From CAYVBW01 sp964449995 (GTDB lineage: Bacteria; Patescibacteriota; Microgenomatia; UBA1400; PJMF01), in assembly GCA_964449995.1 (NCBI GenBank), contig CAYVBW010000010.1, positions 1 through 34,415 of the forward strand: DNA of 34,415 nt. Reading direction: 5' to 3'. The notes beneath the pieces were generated by a model that did not search any database, had not been told where the DNA came from, and saw only the letters and a list, made by a program, of their open reading frames with translations. The translations under genes were made by a program, and so were the position numbers. Numbering within the stretch: the stretch's first letter is position 1; each line of letters begins with the position of its first letter. This document shows, one piece after another, positions 31,500-34,415 of the stretch.

Positions 31500-32516
31500 A
31501 TGTTTTCATCAGAGCCTTCACTCACCCTTAGTATTATTATCGTTTCATACAACACAGCAGCGCTCACGGTTCAGGCTATTAACTCTGTTATTCAGGACAT
31601 TAAGGATACCAAAGCTCTGGAGGGTCAAGTTGAATTAATCGTCATTGACAATCACTCTTCAGATGAAACCGTTACTCAACTAAAGAAAATTCAGCAAAAA
31701 AACAAATTCTTAACAATAATTACAAATAAAAAAAACCTTGGTTTTGCTGGAGCTAACAATATTGGCATTAAAAAGACCCGGGGAAAGTATATTCTACTGC
31801 TTAACTCTGATACAACAGTTAAGCCTGGCACTCTAATTCAATTAGTCCATACTTTTGAAGAAAATCCTGTGGATGAGTCAACAGCTTCTCTTACTTCCAG
31901 AAAAGGAAAGCTTGATAAATTGGGTATTCTAGCCACCGTTCTTTTAAATGAAGATGGAACAATTCAGCCTCAAGGTGGATCCCTGCCTTCACTTTTCACA
32001 CTCTTTGCCCAGATGTTTTCTTTGGACGACTTGCCCTTAATAGGCAGGTTTTTCCCCACAATTCAAGAAACAGGCAAAGCTGCTCGTCTTGAAAAGTATC
32101 TTTTATTTTCAACTAAAAAAACACCTATTCAGCAAGGTTGGGTGGCAGGAACAGCCATGTGTATTAAGCGTTCAGTGATTGAAGACATCGGCCTGCTGGA
32201 TGCCAATATTTTTATGTATGGAGAAGATATAGAATTTTGCATCAGGGCTAAAAAACATCATTGGGATATTGCCATAGACCCATTAGCAAAAGTGATTCAT
32301 CTGGGCAGTGCTAGTAGCTCCAGTGAAAATGCTATTTTGGGAGAGTTTAAAGCCTACTTGTACATTTGGGCTAAGCACAAACCTCACTGGCAGATGTTTT
32401 TTGCCAAGATGATTCTTTATTTTGGCGCTCGCCTAAGAATCTTTGTTTTTGGTACAATTTTAAGAGACAAAGCTCGATCTCAGACTTATCAAAAGGCTAA
32501 AAATTTGTTAGATTAG
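31500..32516 (+). CDS. Glycosyltransferase family 2 (rhamnosyltransferase-like)
   Basis: A 338-aa GT-A enzyme: LSIIIVSYNTAALTVQAINSV (10-30), ELIVIDNHSSDETV (45-58), NLGFAGANNIGIKKTRGKYILLLNSDTTV (79-107) with the NSD metal site at 102-104, and WVAGTAMCIKRSVIEDIGLLD followed by MYGEDIEFCIRAKK, whose ED is the usual catalytic base position. NLGFAGANN and LNSDT are the wording of the WbbL/rhamnosyltransferase-type GT2 group. An insert near 120-145 is rich in Lys/Ser/Thr. The C-terminal segment (from ~285) is aromatic and basic and may be membrane-associated. Confidence 0.9.
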   Translation: MFSSEPSLTLSIIIVSYNTAALTVQAINSVIQDIKDTKALEGQVELIVIDNHSSDETVTQLKKIQQKNKFLTIITNKKNLGFAGANNIGIKKTRGKYILLLNSDTTVKPGTLIQLVHTFEENPVDESTASLTSRKGKLDKLGILATVLLNEDGTIQPQGGSLPSLFTLFAQMFSLDDLPLIGRFFPTIQETGKAARLEKYLLFSTKKTPIQQGWVAGTAMCIKRSVIEDIGLLDANIFMYGEDIEFCIRAKKHHWDIAIDPLAKVIHLGSASSSSENAILGEFKAYLYIWAKHKPHWQMFFAKMILYFGARLRIFVFGTILRDKARSQTYQKAKNLLD

Positions 32517-32535
32517 CCCTTTACAAGCCGAAATT

Positions 32536-34284
32536 ATGAAAATAAATCTTAAACTAGCACTTTCCTGGATTGACGACCATATTTTGCTCATCTTAAGTGG
32601 TTTTTTAATCGTTTTTATTCCACTGTTTCCTAAAATCCCTTTAGCAGAGTTAATTCCTGGCTATATAGTCCGCATGAGAATCGAGGATGTTTTTGTTGCT
32701 ATTACTGCTGTGGTCTGGATCATTCAAGTGCTAAGAGGTAAAGCTAAATGGAAGTCTCTTATTTTTTGGGTTATCATTGCCTACTTATTGATCGGCTTTT
32801 TATCAATATTGTCAGCTATTTTTATCACTCCCAGCATTCCTCTTGAATTACTTCATGTTGGTAAAACTTCTTTGCACTGGCTTAGGTACTTAGAGTATTT
32901 TGTACTGTTCCTGATCACTTTTTCAGCTATTAAATCTAAAAAAGATGTCAGAATTTTAGTTAATATCATTGCCTTAACAACCCTTGCTGTAGTTGTTTAC
33001 GGGTATGGACAGCGCTATCATTACTGGCCTGTTTATTCAACCATGAATCGAGAATTTAGTAAGGGTGTGAGATTGTACCTTACTGAAAATGCTCGAGTTC
33101 AGTCCACCTTTGCCGGACATTATGATTTAGCAGCTTATTTAGTGATAACGCTTAATCTCATTCTAGCTTTAGCCTACAAACAATCTAAAAAAACTAAAAA
33201 AATTGCAGCCCATACAGTTCACTTCTTAGGTCTTTGGTTATTAATAACCACTGCTTCAAGGGTGTCTTATGTTGCCTATTTTGTTGGAGCACTTGCAGTC
33301 ATCGCTCTGGTGGCATCTGAAAAAGAAACTTTGGCTAAACGCATAAAGTGGGGTCTAAGCCAATCTTTTCTAATCCTAGCTTTAGTGATCATAATGACTT
33401 TTCTTTTCGGAGCAGATATGCAAGAAAGGTTTTTGCATGTTTTTCGTGGCTATCCTCAAGTAGAACAAACCTATACAGCTGTAGGTGATTTTTTCAGTGA
33501 AACCACTGAACAATTTTTAATTGCTACCAATCTAAAATCTGACAGGAAAAAAGAAGTCCCTGGTGACTGGATAGCAGTAGAGTTAGACGAAGACTATCAA
33601 GATCTAGATGACGTGCTAACCAAAACTGATGAACGGCCTGTTGAAGAAAAACCAGATAGAACTCGCCCTGACGATGTCTATGTTGATGTTCCAGTAACTA
33701 CTAGAGTTGCCACAGAATCAGCAGATGGAACAACTGAATATATTTATCTAAAAACTGAAAGGACTTGGTCTGAAAATGCTATGAAGTATGGTTTGTCTAC
33801 CGCAATTAGACTCGACACACTGTGGCCAAACGCTCTAGAGGGTTTTCGACACAATCCTTTACTTGGAAAGGGTTATGCCACCCTCAATAAAGAAACATTT
33901 ATGCACTTTACTGAGGCTGAAAGTACTGATAACAACTTCTTGAGAACCTTGGGGGAAACCGGTTTGCTGGGATTTATTTCTTTTTATGCCATTATCACAC
34001 TAGCCATGTACCTTGCTTACAAATTTCACCAAGTAGACCGAACCTATACCTCTGCCATCAGTATTGGTTTTATCGGTGCTTCGATTGGTCTTTTGGTTAA
34101 TGCACTTTATATAGATGTCTTTGCAGCTTCTAAAGTGGCCTTTACCTACTGGGCAATAACAGGAATTGTAATGGCTCTTTATTATCAAGGAAGAAACAAA
34201 CAAAAATTACAAAACTTAACGCTTGTCTCTAGATTTCAAAAACTTAAATCAGAAATAAAAACTAAACTTAAAATAGCATCCTAG
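32536..34284 (+). CDS. O-antigen ligase/polymerase-like membrane protein (Wzy/WaaL family)
   Basis: A 582-aa protein with about ten to twelve hydrophobic helices. The region around NPLLGKGYATLNKETFM (about 439-455) and ESTDNNFLRTLGETGLLGFISFY (about 460-482) matches the Wzy_C/O-antigen ligase block, where HNxxLxxxxexGllG is typical. Between helices there is a long, strongly acidic loop from ~300 to ~435 (DEDYQDLDDV and several Glu/Asp/Arg/Pro stretches), longer than usual for the family. It probably polymerises lipid-linked repeat units or transfers glycan to an acceptor on the outer face. It lies 19 bases after the GT2 gene and ends the plus-strand unit before a compound hairpin. Confidence 0.86.
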   Translation: MKINLKLALSWIDDHILLILSGFLIVFIPLFPKIPLAELIPGYIVRMRIEDVFVAITAVVWIIQVLRGKAKWKSLIFWVIIAYLLIGFLSILSAIFITPSIPLELLHVGKTSLHWLRYLEYFVLFLITFSAIKSKKDVRILVNIIALTTLAVVVYGYGQRYHYWPVYSTMNREFSKGVRLYLTENARVQSTFAGHYDLAAYLVITLNLILALAYKQSKKTKKIAAHTVHFLGLWLLITTASRVSYVAYFVGALAVIALVASEKETLAKRIKWGLSQSFLILALVIIMTFLFGADMQERFLHVFRGYPQVEQTYTAVGDFFSETTEQFLIATNLKSDRKKEVPGDWIAVELDEDYQDLDDVLTKTDERPVEEKPDRTRPDDVYVDVPVTTRVATESADGTTEYIYLKTERTWSENAMKYGLSTAIRLDTLWPNALEGFRHNPLLGKGYATLNKETFMHFTEAESTDNNFLRTLGETGLLGFISFYAIITLAMYLAYKFHQVDRTYTSAISIGFIGASIGLLVNALYIDVFAASKVAFTYWAITGIVMALYYQGRNKQKLQNLTLVSRFQKLKSEIKTKLKIAS

Positions 34285-34291
34285 TTCATTA

Positions 34292-34339
34292 ATTCTGATT
34301 GTATACCCCGTCAGCTTGCTGCGAGGAACAAATCAGAAT
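34292..34339. repeat. Compound hairpin resembling a REP element
   Basis: ATTCTGATT (34292-34300) and AATCAGAAT (34331-34339) form a perfect 9-bp outer stem. Inside, CCCCG-T-CAGC-TT-GCTG-CGAGG (34306-34326) forms a G+C-rich hairpin with one bulge and one mismatch. The CCCCG..CAGCTTGCTG..CG.GG core looks like REP sequences associated with RAYT (IS200/IS605-related) transposases, from memory only. It may alternatively terminate the O-antigen-ligase transcript, but no T-run follows. The remaining bases to 34415 show no gene. Confidence 0.5.
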
Positions 34340-34415
34340 GGGGGTTCTAGCCTAATTAATTAATAAAGTTGCATTGATTTTCTTAAGATTTTGCTCTATT
34401 TTCAAGGCGCCAACG

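Noticed and set aside
1..34415. CRISPR arrays, tRNA genes, phage or full insertion sequences
   Set aside because: I saw no regularly spaced repeats, no cloverleaf-like segments in the short intergenic gaps, and no transposase, integrase or phage structural protein.

Overview
The window looks like a chromosome fragment from a bacterium of the Candidate Phyla Radiation (Patescibacteria), most likely the Microgenomates side. This is inferred from several things: strong A+T richness, short intergenic gaps, almost no Shine-Dalgarno sequences, many surface-glycan genes in an otherwise compact layout, and a giant secreted Ig-like protein with VLG-type motifs before its C-terminal membrane anchor. 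UGA is used as an ordinary stop codon (for example at 325-327 and 2278-2280), so the recoded Absconditabacteria/Gracilibacteria code does not apply. No rRNA or tRNA gene and no CRISPR array was seen.

Layout. (1) 1-2975, plus strand: the 3' end of a CapK/phenylacetate-CoA-ligase-like adenylating enzyme, a sugar-transfer-associated ATP-grasp protein, a GT2 glycosyltransferase and a methyltransferase, joined by ATGA overlaps or short gaps. (2) 2981-9262, minus strand: a polysaccharide unit reading flippase, FkbM methyltransferase, UDP-galactopyranose mutase, GT-A transferase, GT2 transferase, DUF616 protein. It points to a galactofuranose-containing surface glycan. (3) 9308-14684, minus strand: a tight four-gene membrane unit with two GT-C (GT39-like) transferases, a 97-aa protein of unknown function and a three-helix protein with an IPT/TIG-like domain. 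(4) 14751-15146: a compact cassette bounded by a perfect 14-bp inverted repeat. It holds a 68-aa membrane protein gene with its own promoter, a folded leader, the only strong Shine-Dalgarno in the window, and a long 3' hairpin. (5) 15350-17118: a second flippase and a DUF4870 membrane protein, converging on a bidirectional terminator. (6) 17204-23681, minus strand: a ~1765-aa secreted Ig/FN3-repeat protein and a UDP-glucuronate decarboxylase-like SDR. (7) 23756-34284, plus strand: a GT-C transferase, two GT4 transferases, ruvC, ruvA, two unknown small genes, ruvB, a hexapeptide acyltransferase, a GT2 transferase and an O-antigen ligase/polymerase-like protein. (8) 34285-34415: a compound hairpin resembling a REP element.

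Together the genes describe a Wzx/Wzy-type route for building surface glycan: activated sugars (Galf, UDP-xylose), GT-A and GT-B transferases, decorating enzymes (methyl, acyl, possibly adenylate/ATP-grasp chemistry), flippases, a polymerase/ligase and lipid-sugar-dependent GT-C enzymes. A large anchored surface protein is encoded alongside, and the Holliday-junction genes ruvCAB are embedded among the glycan genes.

Most worth a second look are the inverted-repeat-bounded small-gene cassette at 14751-15146, the GT-C/TIG membrane unit, the leaderless promoter pattern, the two unknown genes between ruvA and ruvB, and the REP-like structure at the right edge.
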